The translations under genes were made by a program, and so were the position numbers. Below are positions 29,048 to 36,649 of a stretch of DNA of 44,714 nt, in pieces (positions within the stretch are counted from its first letter, which is position 1; every line of letters begins with the position of its first letter). The DNA comes from Paludibacter jiangxiensis. Its GTDB lineage: Bacteria > Bacteroidota > Bacteroidia > Bacteroidales > Paludibacteraceae. The notes beneath the pieces are model-generated. The model was given only the letters and a program-made list of their open reading frames with translations, did no database searches and had not been told where the DNA came from. The DNA is taken from assembly GCA_945897785.1 (NCBI GenBank), contig CAMDGD010000011.1, positions 1 to 44,714 of the forward strand, written 5' to 3'.

Positions 29048-29136
29048 AGGGCTCATGAATATCACCACTAATCAAGTAAGTTATTGTAAACAATAGTATT
29101 ATATTATTGCAAAAGGGCTCACAATGGGTTCATATT
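29038..29136 (+). repeat. 11-base repeats after the third AlbA_2 remnant
   Basis: GGGCTCATAAA at 29038-29048 and GGGCTCATGAA at 29049-29059 are tandem. About 55 bases on, a degenerate pair follows: GGGCTCACAAT at 29115-29125 and GGGTTCATATT at 29126-29136. The TAA stop at 29045-29047 is inside the first unit. Confidence 0.8.
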
Positions 29137-29227
29137 TAAGTAAATGGATTTATTTTTTATATCTAGGATTTCCGATAAAACGGGGCAAAAGGGGAGCAAA
29201 ACGAACAAAAATAGATAGCTCTATGCC

Positions 29228-29249
29228 ACAGCCACACCCTTTGCCAAGC
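29228..29249 (+). repeat. Half of a CAAGC-type hairpin repeat
   Basis: ACAGCCACAC, three bases, then TTGCCAAGC: the left arm of the hairpin repeat at 43399-43468, with the right arm missing. It runs directly into a second repeat type at 29250. Confidence 0.65.
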
Positions 29250-29295
29250 CCCGTTCGCCTTAGCGTAAAATAGCGGACAGGGTTTAGCTGATGGC
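29250..29295 (+). repeat. Dispersed repeat, copy also at 31860-31905
   Basis: CCCGTTCGCCTTAGC then TAAAA, AGCGGA and GCTGATGGC with a few substitutions is found again in the same orientation at 31860. It is non-coding on inspection. Confidence 0.7.
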
Positions 29296-29435
29296 CCAGC
29301 TAGGCGAAGCGTCTTCTTCCCTATGATTCGCGACAAAAAGCCGGTCTCCGGCCGGCAAAAAGCAAAAGATAAAAGAACAACCAACGGTTATAAAAAAAGA
29401 CTTTGCAGGATAAGTTTACATTTTGTGTAGTAAGG
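29295..29435 (+). repeat. Left arm of a ~140-bp inverted repeat
   Basis: It matches the reverse complement of 32175-32317 with a modest number of differences. Both contain a palindromic core (AAAAAGCCGG...CCGGCAAAAAG, 29336-29362) and end in GGATAAGTTTACATTTTGT. The right end touches the truncated oadB remnant. Confidence 0.8.
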
Positions 29436-29737
29436 GCGTAGGCAAGAGCCGTACGGCAATCTGGGGTATTATGGTAGGCGGTTTCCTTGCATTTGCTGTT
29501 TCTATTGCCGGTGGTATTGTGGATGTGAAAGTTTACAATTTATTTGCAAAGAAGAAAATCAATCCACTTATTGGAGGAACCGGTTTAAGTGCTGTACCTA
29601 TGGCATCGCGTGTTGCAAACGAGTTGGCCTTGAAGCACGATTCAAACAATCATATTTTGCAATATTGTATGGCAAGTAATATCTCAGGTGTTATTGGTTA
29701 TGCAGTTGCTGCAGGGGTACTTATTTCGCTTTTGTAA
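29423..29737 (+). pseudogene. oadB: 3' remnant of a Na+-translocating decarboxylase beta subunit
   Basis: From about 29450 the frame reads RTAIWGIMVGGFLAFAVSIA, then NPLIGGTGLSAVPMASRVAN, and ends YAVAAGVLISLL. This is the C-terminal ~95 residues of OadB/GcdB, the membrane subunit that couples oxaloacetate or glutaryl/methylmalonyl-CoA decarboxylation to sodium export. The usual protein is about 400 residues; the N-terminal three quarters are gone. Homology begins just inside the left arm of the inverted repeat, so the truncation is an insertion or rearrangement scar. The preserved part has no internal stop. It cannot be functional alone. Confidence 0.85.
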
Positions 29738-29761
29738 GAGTATATTTATTAAACAGGAAAA

Positions 29762-29787
29762 GCCTCAATCCGATAATGAATTGAGGC
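29762..29787 (+). terminator. Terminator-like hairpin after the oadB remnant
   Basis: GCCTCAAT pairs with ATTGAGGC around a 10-base loop. The T-rich tract after it is interrupted. Probably the native oadB terminator. Confidence 0.55.
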
Positions 29788-29879
29788 CTATCTATTTAAT
29801 TTTTATGTGAATTAGATATAAGAATTCTTGTATGTTTAAGCTTACGTTTTTAAATGATTTTCAAGTAATTTATATCACC

Positions 29880-30845
29880 TTAAAAATTCTCAATAATCGT
29901 TTTTAAACCTGTTAGTGTTGTTCCTACCATGCTTGTAATGGTTACTTGGTGATTAGCTCCAATAGCTGCAATATTTTCCGTTTGATAGAAATAGCTGCTC
30001 CCTACTTTGGCAATTACCAAGATTTTTGCTGCACGTCCTTGTACTACTTGGTAATGTCCACCTATGGTACTAAATTTCTGCAACGAGAAATTAGACGGAA
30101 TATAGGCGGCCGAGTTTTCCCCAGTGTATTTCATGAAACATTCTGTATTCACATTGGTATAGCCAGTTGGTGTACTCACCGATATGTCCGTAAGTGGCGT
30201 TTCATTCATCCAGCGGTCGAGGTTGCAAAATTCAAATAATTGTCCGATGTTATCAATGCCAACTCCACCGCCTATCTCGCCACCTCGACCTTTAATATCC
30301 GTAGAATCCCATTGAACCGTATTTTCATCGTTAGTAACTTCCTCTCCAATAAATAATTTCTGATCAGGATCCAAAGTAGCATTTTGGAATTCGAGGCTGA
30401 AGGTTTTTCCTGCTGCTAAAACCAATTTATTATTGGAATTATCTCTTGCATTAATTTTCAACATACCATCCGAAAGGATTAGCTCTCCTGCTGCTGTTGC
30501 TGTAATGCCACTAAAAAGCATGTCGGATACACTGTTAATTGTTTGCATTTTGATGGTTACAGTGCCCGTATAAGGGGTTCCGTTTTCTAAAGCAAAAGCA
30601 TCTGCAGGGAAAATTGCAGCAATGCCTTCGTTGGTTACAGTACCACCCGTTGAAGCATTGAGCGTGTATTCATTGTCATGCGGTTCAAATTGCTTAAGGT
30701 CGTTTAAAACTTCTGAGATAGCTGGTCCATTTGTCCATACTACAGGTTCTTCTTCATCATCCTTTTTACATGAACTGGTAAATGCCAGGGTGAAAAGTGC
30801 TAGGATGAGAAGCAATTGTTTTGGGTTTAAAAATATATTTTTCAT
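29880..30845 (-). CDS. Bacteroidota lipoprotein of unknown function
   Basis: A 321-residue lipoprotein: signal peptide with lipobox ending in Cys26 (TSSCKKDDEEE), an acidic tether, then beta-rich sequence. The segment STGGTVTNEGIAAIFPADAF, followed by TGTVTIKMQTINSVSDML, TAAGELILSDGMLKINA and LAAGKTFSLEF, is a pattern I recognise from secreted or surface Bacteroidota proteins with ZU5-like beta-sandwich modules. I do not know its function. It is transcribed away from the RNA and peptidase unit at 31081-31700, so the ~230 bases between are a divergent control region. Confidence 0.6.
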   Translation of the reverse strand: MKNIFLNPKQLLLILALFTLAFTSSCKKDDEEEPVVWTNGPAISEVLNDLKQFEPHDNEYTLNASTGGTVTNEGIAAIFPADAFALENGTPYTGTVTIKMQTINSVSDMLFSGITATAAGELILSDGMLKINARDNSNNKLVLAAGKTFSLEFQNATLDPDQKLFIGEEVTNDENTVQWDSTDIKGRGGEIGGGVGIDNIGQLFEFCNLDRWMNETPLTDISVSTPTGYTNVNTECFMKYTGENSAAYIPSNFSLQKFSTIGGHYQVVQGRAAKILVIAKVGSSYFYQTENIAAIGANHQVTITSMVGTTLTGLKTIIENF

Positions 30846-31042
30846 ATGTGTATATAATTATATCCCTACTTGGTTACGGCATCAGGAATCCGTTTATATA
30901 TATATTGATGTTAAAGGTAATGAAATTATTTTAATTAGGTACAGTAATACCTAAATAAAATTCATCAGATAAAATTTTAGCACATGACTAAAATTATATA
31001 GCAATATAATTATTTAATATTCAATATATTAACTGCTTTTTA

Positions 31043-31074
31043 TTTGGAAAAGACCTTGAAATTTTGTATCTTTA
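31043..31074 (+). promoter_or_regulatory. Promoter of a short leader or small RNA
   Basis: TTTG at 31043-31046, 20 bases, TATCTTTA at 31067-31074. AGACCTTG at 31051-31058 between the boxes is repeated inverted (CAAGGTCT, 31115-31122) in the transcript and might be an operator pair. Confidence 0.6.
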
Positions 31075-31080
31075 TAGCTG

Positions 31081-31181
31081 ACTACCAATCGGTTATAATG
31101 AAAACAAGAGATTCCAAGGTCTCACACAAAAGTGTGATTTAACCTCAGCAAAGCGTAGCGTTCCGCGCTAGGCTTTTTTGT
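31081..31181 (+). ncRNA. Short transcript with a 14-codon ORF and terminator
   Basis: From the promoter at 31043-31074, transcription would begin near 31081 and end at a terminator: AAGC-G-TAGCG at 31151-31160 pairs with CGCTA-G-GCTT, followed by six T. Inside it, ATG at 31098 opens a 14-codon frame (MKTRDSKVSHKSVI) with a CACAC/GTGTG mini-hairpin at its end. It could be a small RNA, a leader peptide/attenuator for the peptidase gene 55 bases further on, or a microprotein. The promoter-ORF-terminator order is seen; function is inference. Confidence 0.45.
31147..31181 (+). terminator. Terminator before the M15-like peptidase gene
   Basis: Stem AAGC-G-TAGCG / CGCTA-G-GCTT (one G-G mismatch, 5-base loop) and T tract 31174-31179. 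Confidence 0.75.
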
Positions 31182-31197
31182 TTTCCAAAAATTACTA

Positions 31198-31205
31198 TAT
31201 CTTTG
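31198..31205 (+). promoter_or_regulatory. -7 element of the M15-like peptidase gene
   Basis: TATCTTTG with TTTG at 31177-31180; the 17-base spacer is short. It is 31 bases before the ATG, just after the terminator of the upstream short transcript. Confidence 0.6.
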
Positions 31206-31235
31206 GGTTTTTATTTCTAATTAAAACTTAATTCT

Positions 31236-31700
31236 ATGACACGCTTAGAAATCATTACCGCATTAAAGCCATATTTTAAAATTCAGGAATTGGTATGCAA
31301 ACATACTTACGATGCTTTTGGTGAGAAGAGCTGGCAGTTTTTTGATAAAGACTATTTGGAAACCTTGCTGGTATTGCGTCGAGATATTTTTAAAGCACCT
31401 ATGACAATTAACGATTGGCTGTGGGGAGGTAATTTTTCACAACGTGGTTTCCGTTGTAATATCTGCCAACTGACAAAAGAAAAAACTCTGGCAGGTAAAA
31501 TATACCTTACCGCACATGCCAACGGTTGTGCTACCGATAGTTCGTTAAAAGGGTTAACAGCAGAACAAGCCCGTAAGAAAATAAAAGATAACCAAGACTT
31601 ATTGCCTTGTAATATACGCGTAGAAAAAGGAGTAAGTTGGTTGCATACGGATATTTATGATAATGGTAGTGCTAGTAAATATTCGGAGTTTGAGGGGTGA
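31236..31700 (+). CDS. M15-like peptidase (D,D-carboxypeptidase/endolysin fold)
   Basis: A 154-residue protein with the M15/VanY zinc signature: TAHANGCATD at 92-101 corresponds to SxHxxGxAxD (His94, Asp101 as ligands), and WLHTD at 135-139 supplies the third ligand His137. F.IQELV and TINDW upstream also fit the fold. No signal peptide is visible, which is typical of phage or prophage endolysin-type members released by other means; a cytoplasmic role is also possible. It sits in the accessory region with its own promoter and terminator. Substrate is presumably peptidoglycan stem peptides, by family. Confidence 0.65.
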   Translation: MTRLEIITALKPYFKIQELVCKHTYDAFGEKSWQFFDKDYLETLLVLRRDIFKAPMTINDWLWGGNFSQRGFRCNICQLTKEKTLAGKIYLTAHANGCATDSSLKGLTAEQARKKIKDNQDLLPCNIRVEKGVSWLHTDIYDNGSASKYSEFEG

Positions 31701-31753
31701 TACAATGGTTAACGATTAATGATAAATCATTTCCGGGTATTCTAATAATATAG

Positions 31754-31782
31754 GGACAAGGCAAAAAGCTTTGTCCTTTTTT
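31754..31782 (+). terminator. Rho-independent terminator of the peptidase gene
   Basis: GGACAAGGC at 31754-31762 pairs with GCTTTGTCC at 31768-31776 (one G-T) around AAAAA, followed by six T. Confidence 0.9.
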
Positions 31783-31859
31783 GTATTAATTATTATAATA
31801 ACTTTTTGGTTTTTAATATGGAATTATTAATTTTAAGGCACAAGAAAAGGCGAGTTTCT

Positions 31860-31905
31860 CCCGTTCGCCTTAGCCTAAAACAGCGGACCGGTTTCGGCTG
31901 ATGGC
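31860..31905 (+). repeat. Dispersed repeat, second copy of 29250-29295
   Basis: Same orientation and core (CCCGTTCGCCTTAGC, TAAAACAGCGGA, GCTGATGGC). Downstream hairpins ATCCCG/CGGGAT and GCAAAGC/GCTTTGC (near 31930-31970) fill the rest of this gene-free stretch. Confidence 0.7.
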
Positions 31906-32015
31906 TCCGCCTCAGTCGTATTTAAAACAATCCCGATCCTTCGGGATTGGCAAAGCCTAAGCTTTGCTACAATAACTATCTACTTCCAATAATTACAAAA
32001 TGTACTATATAATCG

Positions 32016-32153
32016 TTATTTAAAGAAGTTCGGTAAGTTGACGGTTGTTACTTGTGGAACCACTTGTACAATATCTAACAAACAAGATTTTTCAGCATAA
32101 AAGCGGGCATTTGAATACAAATAATCTTCTGCATTCTCTACAATACCTGCACG
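32016..32153 (-). pseudogene. C-terminal remnant of a Y1 transposase (RAYT type)
   Basis: Reading leftward from 32153, RAGIVENAEDYLYSNARFYA then KSCLLDIVQV matches the C-terminal end of IS200-like REP-associated tyrosine transposases, whose hallmark NPVxAGxVxxAEDYxYSSAR includes this block. The catalytic HUH and Tyr region is missing. The open frame continues upstream to 32213 only because it runs into the inverted-repeat arm (32175-32317). RAYTs act on palindromic REP elements, so this remnant is relevant to the hairpin repeats nearby. Confidence 0.65.
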
Positions 32154-32174
32154 AACCCCCGCTGCCGCGCGAAT

Positions 32175-32317
32175 CCTTCCTAAACAAAATGTAAACTTAT
32201 CCGGCAAAGCCATTTTTAATAACCGCTGGTTGTTCTTTTTATCTTTTGTCTTTTTGCCAGCCGAAGGCCGGCTTTTTGTTCCGAGACATCGGGACGAAGA
32301 CGCTTAGCCTAGCTGGG
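32175..32317 (-). repeat. Right arm of the ~140-bp inverted repeat
   Basis: Reverse complement of 29295-29435 with moderate divergence. It contains the palindrome GCCAGCCGAAGGCCGGC and flanking T/A tracts, which could also act as a bidirectional terminator. Its inner end touches the transposase remnant. Confidence 0.8.
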
Positions 32318-32341
32318 ATATTTAACAAACAAAAATTCACA

Positions 32342-32375
32342 TTTGACGATTTATAAAAAAAAATACTTATTTTTG
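32342..32375 (+). promoter_or_regulatory. Candidate promoter of the three-gene HATPase/helicase/HEPN operon
   Basis: TTTG at 32342-32345, 22 bases, TATTTTTG at 32368-32375. It would give a leader of about 330 bases that includes hairpin A at 32624-32684. The spacer is one or two bases longer than ideal. Confidence 0.45.
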
Positions 32376-32623
32376 GAAAAATATAATTACACAAAAGGTG
32401 TACATACACACCCATAATAGTATGTATTATCCACCTTTATGATACATATAAACAAGTTACCAACAAGCATAAGAAAAAAGACAGCGACATGAAAATTGAC
32501 AAGACGACATGCAAAGACAGAAAAGAAACACAAATCGGAATGACTGTCGACTACGCCAGCCGACCCGATAAAGTTTTATTTTTTGCCAACACACATTTTT
32601 TGTTTTTTAAGAGCCGACCCACA

Positions 32624-32684
32624 TTGCACACATTGTCAAGCCGCACATGCCGACACACAAACCAAAGCTTGCCAAAGAGTGCAA
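32624..32684 (+). repeat. Hairpin repeat A
   Basis: Outer stem TTGCAC/GTGCAA, internal loop ACA/AGA, inner stem TTGTCAAGC/GCTTGCCAA, 25-base loop. It lies 27 bases before the ATG of the large ATPase gene. Confidence 0.85.
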
Positions 32685-32710
32685 TCTTACCAACACTGAA
32701 CTAAAGAATT

Positions 32711-35700
32711 ATGAGTAAGAAAGATTTCATTGACACACTGTATAAGAAGCGTTCAACTTTTATTGACCCAGACCAAGCTGAAATGCTTGCTAATTTGCTT
32801 GATACTGTTTCAAGTGATATATATTCTGAAAGTCAACGATTCATTTTTGAGCTTATTCAAAATGCTGACGATGCTGCATTAACCGACAGCAATGAAATTC
32901 ATTTTGACTTTCATTCCCATTCATTAATTGTGTCACATAAAGGAAAATCTTTTGATGAAGCTGACATTTATGGGATAACAAATGCGGGAAAAGGAACAAA
33001 AGGTTCTGATGCCACAAAAACAGGTTACAAAGGAATAGGGTTTAAATCAGTTTTTGGCAAGTCAAACCGAGTAACTATACTTTCTGATGATTATAGTTTT
33101 AGGTTTGACAGGACCTTAATCAGACAGTCGTTTGATGGTATAAAAATGCCTTGGCAAATTATTCCCATATGGACTGACGCAATTGATTTTCACAATAATA
33201 CTAATAGCAATAGTTTAAAGGATACATTTAATGTTTCCACCATAATTGAACTTGAAAATTCGCTAAGCTTAAAGAATGAATTAAACGATTTATTGAGTAA
33301 TGGTAAAATTCTATTATTTTTAAGGAAGATTACTAAAATTTCTATTTCTATAAACGGGAATTTGGATTACACCATTGAAAAGCTAATTCATAAAATCGAA
33401 GAAAGCTATAACGAGGTCAAACTTCTTAAAAATGATAAAGAATTATCAAGTTGGATTGTTACGACTTTTGACAAAATACCTATAGATGATGAAACGCAAA
33501 TAGCCTTAAAACAGGATGACAAAACACCCGACAAGCTTAAAGAAGCAAAATTTACCGAAATTTCATTTGCAGCTAAAATAGAAAACGGGAAATTAAAAGA
33601 AATTAAGGGCGAAGAAAGTTTAATTTTTACCTATCTTCCAACAAAGGTGTTAGATTTTGAATTTCCCTTTCTCGTAAATGGTAGCTTTTTAACTAATGCA
33701 AGTAGAGAGGGCATTCATGAAGATAGAGTATGGAATCAATGGCTTTTTCAACTTATTGGAGAAAAAATATTTGATTGGTTTGAATCACTATCACATAGTA
33801 AATACAAATTCCAGATTTTACATTTATTGCCAAATAAATTCAACAGTATTTATAACGAATTGAAAATTTCTTTTGACAAGTCCTTTGATGTATACGGCAG
33901 ACATAAATGTTTCATCCCAAATAAATCTTCTCAATTAAAAAAAGCACCCGAGTTACTAATAGATAAAACTGGTTTGTCGGATCAGGATTTTATTCCAACT
34001 GATGCAATAATTGAATATATAAACAGAGAAACTGAAAAAGCATATTCCGTTAGTTCATTTGTGCATCCAAAATTAGAATCAAAACACAAATTAAACAGTT
34101 TAGGTGCATATACATTTGATTTGGAAAATCTGGAAGAATTTTTCATTGACGAAATTTTCAAAACCAATCATCAACCATCTCAAAATTTTTCATTGATTAA
34201 ATACTTTTTTGAAAAGGCTAATAGCTCAAGCAATAAGGAACTCAATGAAAAACTAAAAACCATCCCATTTATATATGCAAAAGGCAAAAAATTAAAAAGC
34301 CCAAAAACGGTTTGCTTTCCATCTATAAATTTTCAAGCAGAATCAGGTGAAAGTTTATCAGTAATACACAGTGACGTTTATCCAAAAATCGAATCAGAGC
34401 CGAATATAAAATCATGGCTTGAATTACTTGGTGTTAAGGAACCATCAGATTTAGCATATATTGAAAACGAACTGATTGGTAATATTGAAACTTGCATTAC
34501 AGATAAGAATTACAAGCAAGTAACACGGTATTTGCTAAATCAGCATAAAAAAGGATTGTTGAGTGAATGGCATTATAGGAAACTACAAGATTTGCCCATT
34601 TATACTACAAAAAAAGAGTTGATTCCAGCTAAACAATGCTATTTATGCGACATCTTAGAACCTTTATTACGCATTGAGAAAATTAACGAAAATGGAAAAT
34701 ATGTTTCAGAATCGTACAAAGAAAGAGGAGACTTAGCAAGTGAATGGAAAACTTTTTTCCTTAAAATTGGAATTTCAGAAAACATTTCAATTCAATCAAT
34801 AACTACCAGCAGACATTACTTAACTTCTACTGGAATCGAGAAAAAGTATTTTGAGGACATGGGTGCAAAAGCCAAAGAAAATCATGGCTATCCTCATTTA
34901 GTTGATTGTTGGAATAATATAGAATTGGATAAAATAAGGTATAGTGAGTTTGCTCATGAATACAGGTTTTCGAAAGAATTCTGGAAGGCTGCATTAACCT
35001 CCATTGAACCTTCATTTATAAAAGATTACGCATTAATGCCATGGGGATATTATGGTAGTAAATGTCGAGTTGATAATTATTTTCAATGGTGTTTAAGTAA
35101 CTCAGAGTTTTTTCCAACGAAAAAGAAAAATTGTCTTAGAGCATCAGAAGTATTTTTAAATAATAGAGAAATCGTTGATCTTGCTGGAAAGTACTTACCA
35201 ATTTTTGATTGTGAAATTATACCTGATGAGGACTGGTTGAAATTTATACCTTTTAAACAGAAACTGGAAATAGACGATTACTTGCAGGTAATTGAAGCAA
35301 TTGGAATTGATACTGAAAAAGATGAAGAATTAAAGAACATTAATAAAAAGAGATTAGGTTTAGTTTATAATAAGCTATCATCTCTAATTCCTAATTTATC
35401 AGCAAAAAAGAAGAACATAATATCTGAATGGGCAGATTGTCATAAGTTACTTTGTGATAATGAAAGTTTTGAAAATGCCCACCATTTAAAATGGGTAAAG
35501 ATTGATGGTTTTACAAACACTTCAGAGCATTTAAAACTTTTATTCATTCCCGAAAATTGTGAAACTAATACAAATGAATTTGAAGAATTATTGGAGTTAT
35601 TCGGGGTTCAGATTATAGATAGTTTTATTCCTGATATTAAAAATAAAGAACCAAATGCAACATTGAAAATTCAACTTCAAGTTGTTTTGCCATTCTTTAC

Positions 35701-36649
35701 CGCTATACTTGAACGTAAGCATTATTTAGACTATTCTGTTGAATTTAAAAGATTATCAACAATCATTGATAATACTGAGTTTTACAACGCCTCAGAAATT
35801 GTTCTTTCATTCAAAAATCAAGATGAAATCATTTTAGGTCCATCATTACACGCTTATTTGGATGATTCGGAATTATCATTTAAAGGAAAATGGACAAGTC
35901 CAATAACTTTATATGCACTTATACCTGAACTATTAAAGCTATTTAAATTATCAGGTCTTTCCGATGAATTAATGCTGTTAATTCAACTTGATGAAAATGA
36001 AATAAAACAATGGCTCGTTGAACAAGGCTATGAGCTTACATATATTCAGGAAAAACCGGAGTATGCTACTGCAATCGAAAAAGTAAAATCATATACAACA
36101 GAAGAAGACATTGAGCAGTCTTTTGATTTAGTTGATAATTCTGATGAAAGGTCAAGAATATCAATTAGTCAAGATGCAAAAGAAAATATTTTTGAAACAT
36201 TGAAAAGAAAGGGATTTAATGTTCCTGATACGTTAGATATTAATTATACAATTGTCAAAGGAATAAAAAATCCTTCTGGACTTCCTATTAAGATAGTTGT
36301 CAAAAGCGGAAAGGCGGGCAAATTATATTTTAATCCAAGCGAGTGGCTTGCTTTAACAGAGGCTGACACACAACTTTTTGTAGTAACACGAGGTAATATT
36401 GTAAGAAACATTACCCTGAATGACCTTTCTGCAATAAATGATACTTTTCATATGAGATTCAATACACAAGCTTTTGCAGTTAATACTAACCTTAAAGCTT
36501 TTGCCAACTTTTTCAGGTATTTACCATATACACATTTTATTTTTGATACTCCAGAAAGCACTTCAGATTATTTACAACAGTTTGGTTTAAATGAAAGAAA
36601 TCCTAGCTCAAAAGAATTATCATCAGACGACAAAAAATTACTTCACTAA
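32711..36649 (+). CDS. Sacsin-like Hsp90-type ATPase (1312 aa), probable defence protein
   Basis: A large cytosolic protein whose N terminus is a GHKL/Hsp90-like ATP-binding domain: FELIQNADDAA (Glu47, Asn51, Asp53-54 of the N box) and GYKGIGFKSVF at 105-115 (G2 box). FLVNGSFLTNASREG follows near 325. This layout is that of sacsin N-terminal-like ATPases. The remaining ~900 residues are mostly helical with no enzyme motif I recognise; the C-terminal ~120 residues look like a compact alpha/beta domain. ATP-driven sensing or scaffolding is the likely role. The stop overlaps the helicase start by one base (TAATG), so the two products are made in coupled fashion. Confidence 0.8.
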   Translation: MSKKDFIDTLYKKRSTFIDPDQAEMLANLLDTVSSDIYSESQRFIFELIQNADDAALTDSNEIHFDFHSHSLIVSHKGKSFDEADIYGITNAGKGTKGSDATKTGYKGIGFKSVFGKSNRVTILSDDYSFRFDRTLIRQSFDGIKMPWQIIPIWTDAIDFHNNTNSNSLKDTFNVSTIIELENSLSLKNELNDLLSNGKILLFLRKITKISISINGNLDYTIEKLIHKIEESYNEVKLLKNDKELSSWIVTTFDKIPIDDETQIALKQDDKTPDKLKEAKFTEISFAAKIENGKLKEIKGEESLIFTYLPTKVLDFEFPFLVNGSFLTNASREGIHEDRVWNQWLFQLIGEKIFDWFESLSHSKYKFQILHLLPNKFNSIYNELKISFDKSFDVYGRHKCFIPNKSSQLKKAPELLIDKTGLSDQDFIPTDAIIEYINRETEKAYSVSSFVHPKLESKHKLNSLGAYTFDLENLEEFFIDEIFKTNHQPSQNFSLIKYFFEKANSSSNKELNEKLKTIPFIYAKGKKLKSPKTVCFPSINFQAESGESLSVIHSDVYPKIESEPNIKSWLELLGVKEPSDLAYIENELIGNIETCITDKNYKQVTRYLLNQHKKGLLSEWHYRKLQDLPIYTTKKELIPAKQCYLCDILEPLLRIEKINENGKYVSESYKERGDLASEWKTFFLKIGISENISIQSITTSRHYLTSTGIEKKYFEDMGAKAKENHGYPHLVDCWNNIELDKIRYSEFAHEYRFSKEFWKAALTSIEPSFIKDYALMPWGYYGSKCRVDNYFQWCLSNSEFFPTKKKNCLRASEVFLNNREIVDLAGKYLPIFDCEIIPDEDWLKFIPFKQKLEIDDYLQVIEAIGIDTEKDEELKNINKKRLGLVYNKLSSLIPNLSAKKKNIISEWADCHKLLCDNESFENAHHLKWVKIDGFTNTSEHLKLLFIPENCETNTNEFEELLELFGVQIIDSFIPDIKNKEPNATLKIQLQVVLPFFTAILERKHYLDYSVEFKRLSTIIDNTEFYNASEIVLSFKNQDEIILGPSLHAYLDDSELSFKGKWTSPITLYALIPELLKLFKLSGLSDELMLLIQLDENEIKQWLVEQGYELTYIQEKPEYATAIEKVKSYTTEEDIEQSFDLVDNSDERSRISISQDAKENIFETLKRKGFNVPDTLDINYTIVKGIKNPSGLPIKIVVKSGKAGKLYFNPSEWLALTEADTQLFVVTRGNIVRNITLNDLSAINDTFHMRFNTQAFAVNTNLKAFANFFRYLPYTHFIFDTPESTSDYLQQFGLNERNPSSKELSSDDKKLLH

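Noticed and set aside
28840-29136. A short CRISPR array
   Set aside because: Units are 11 bases, mostly in direct tandem without uniform spacers, and there are no cas genes.
32489-32704. A 71-codon frame just before the large ATPase gene
   Set aside because: It reads straight through hairpin A and has an odd His/Thr/Arg-rich composition; it is more likely leader DNA than a gene.
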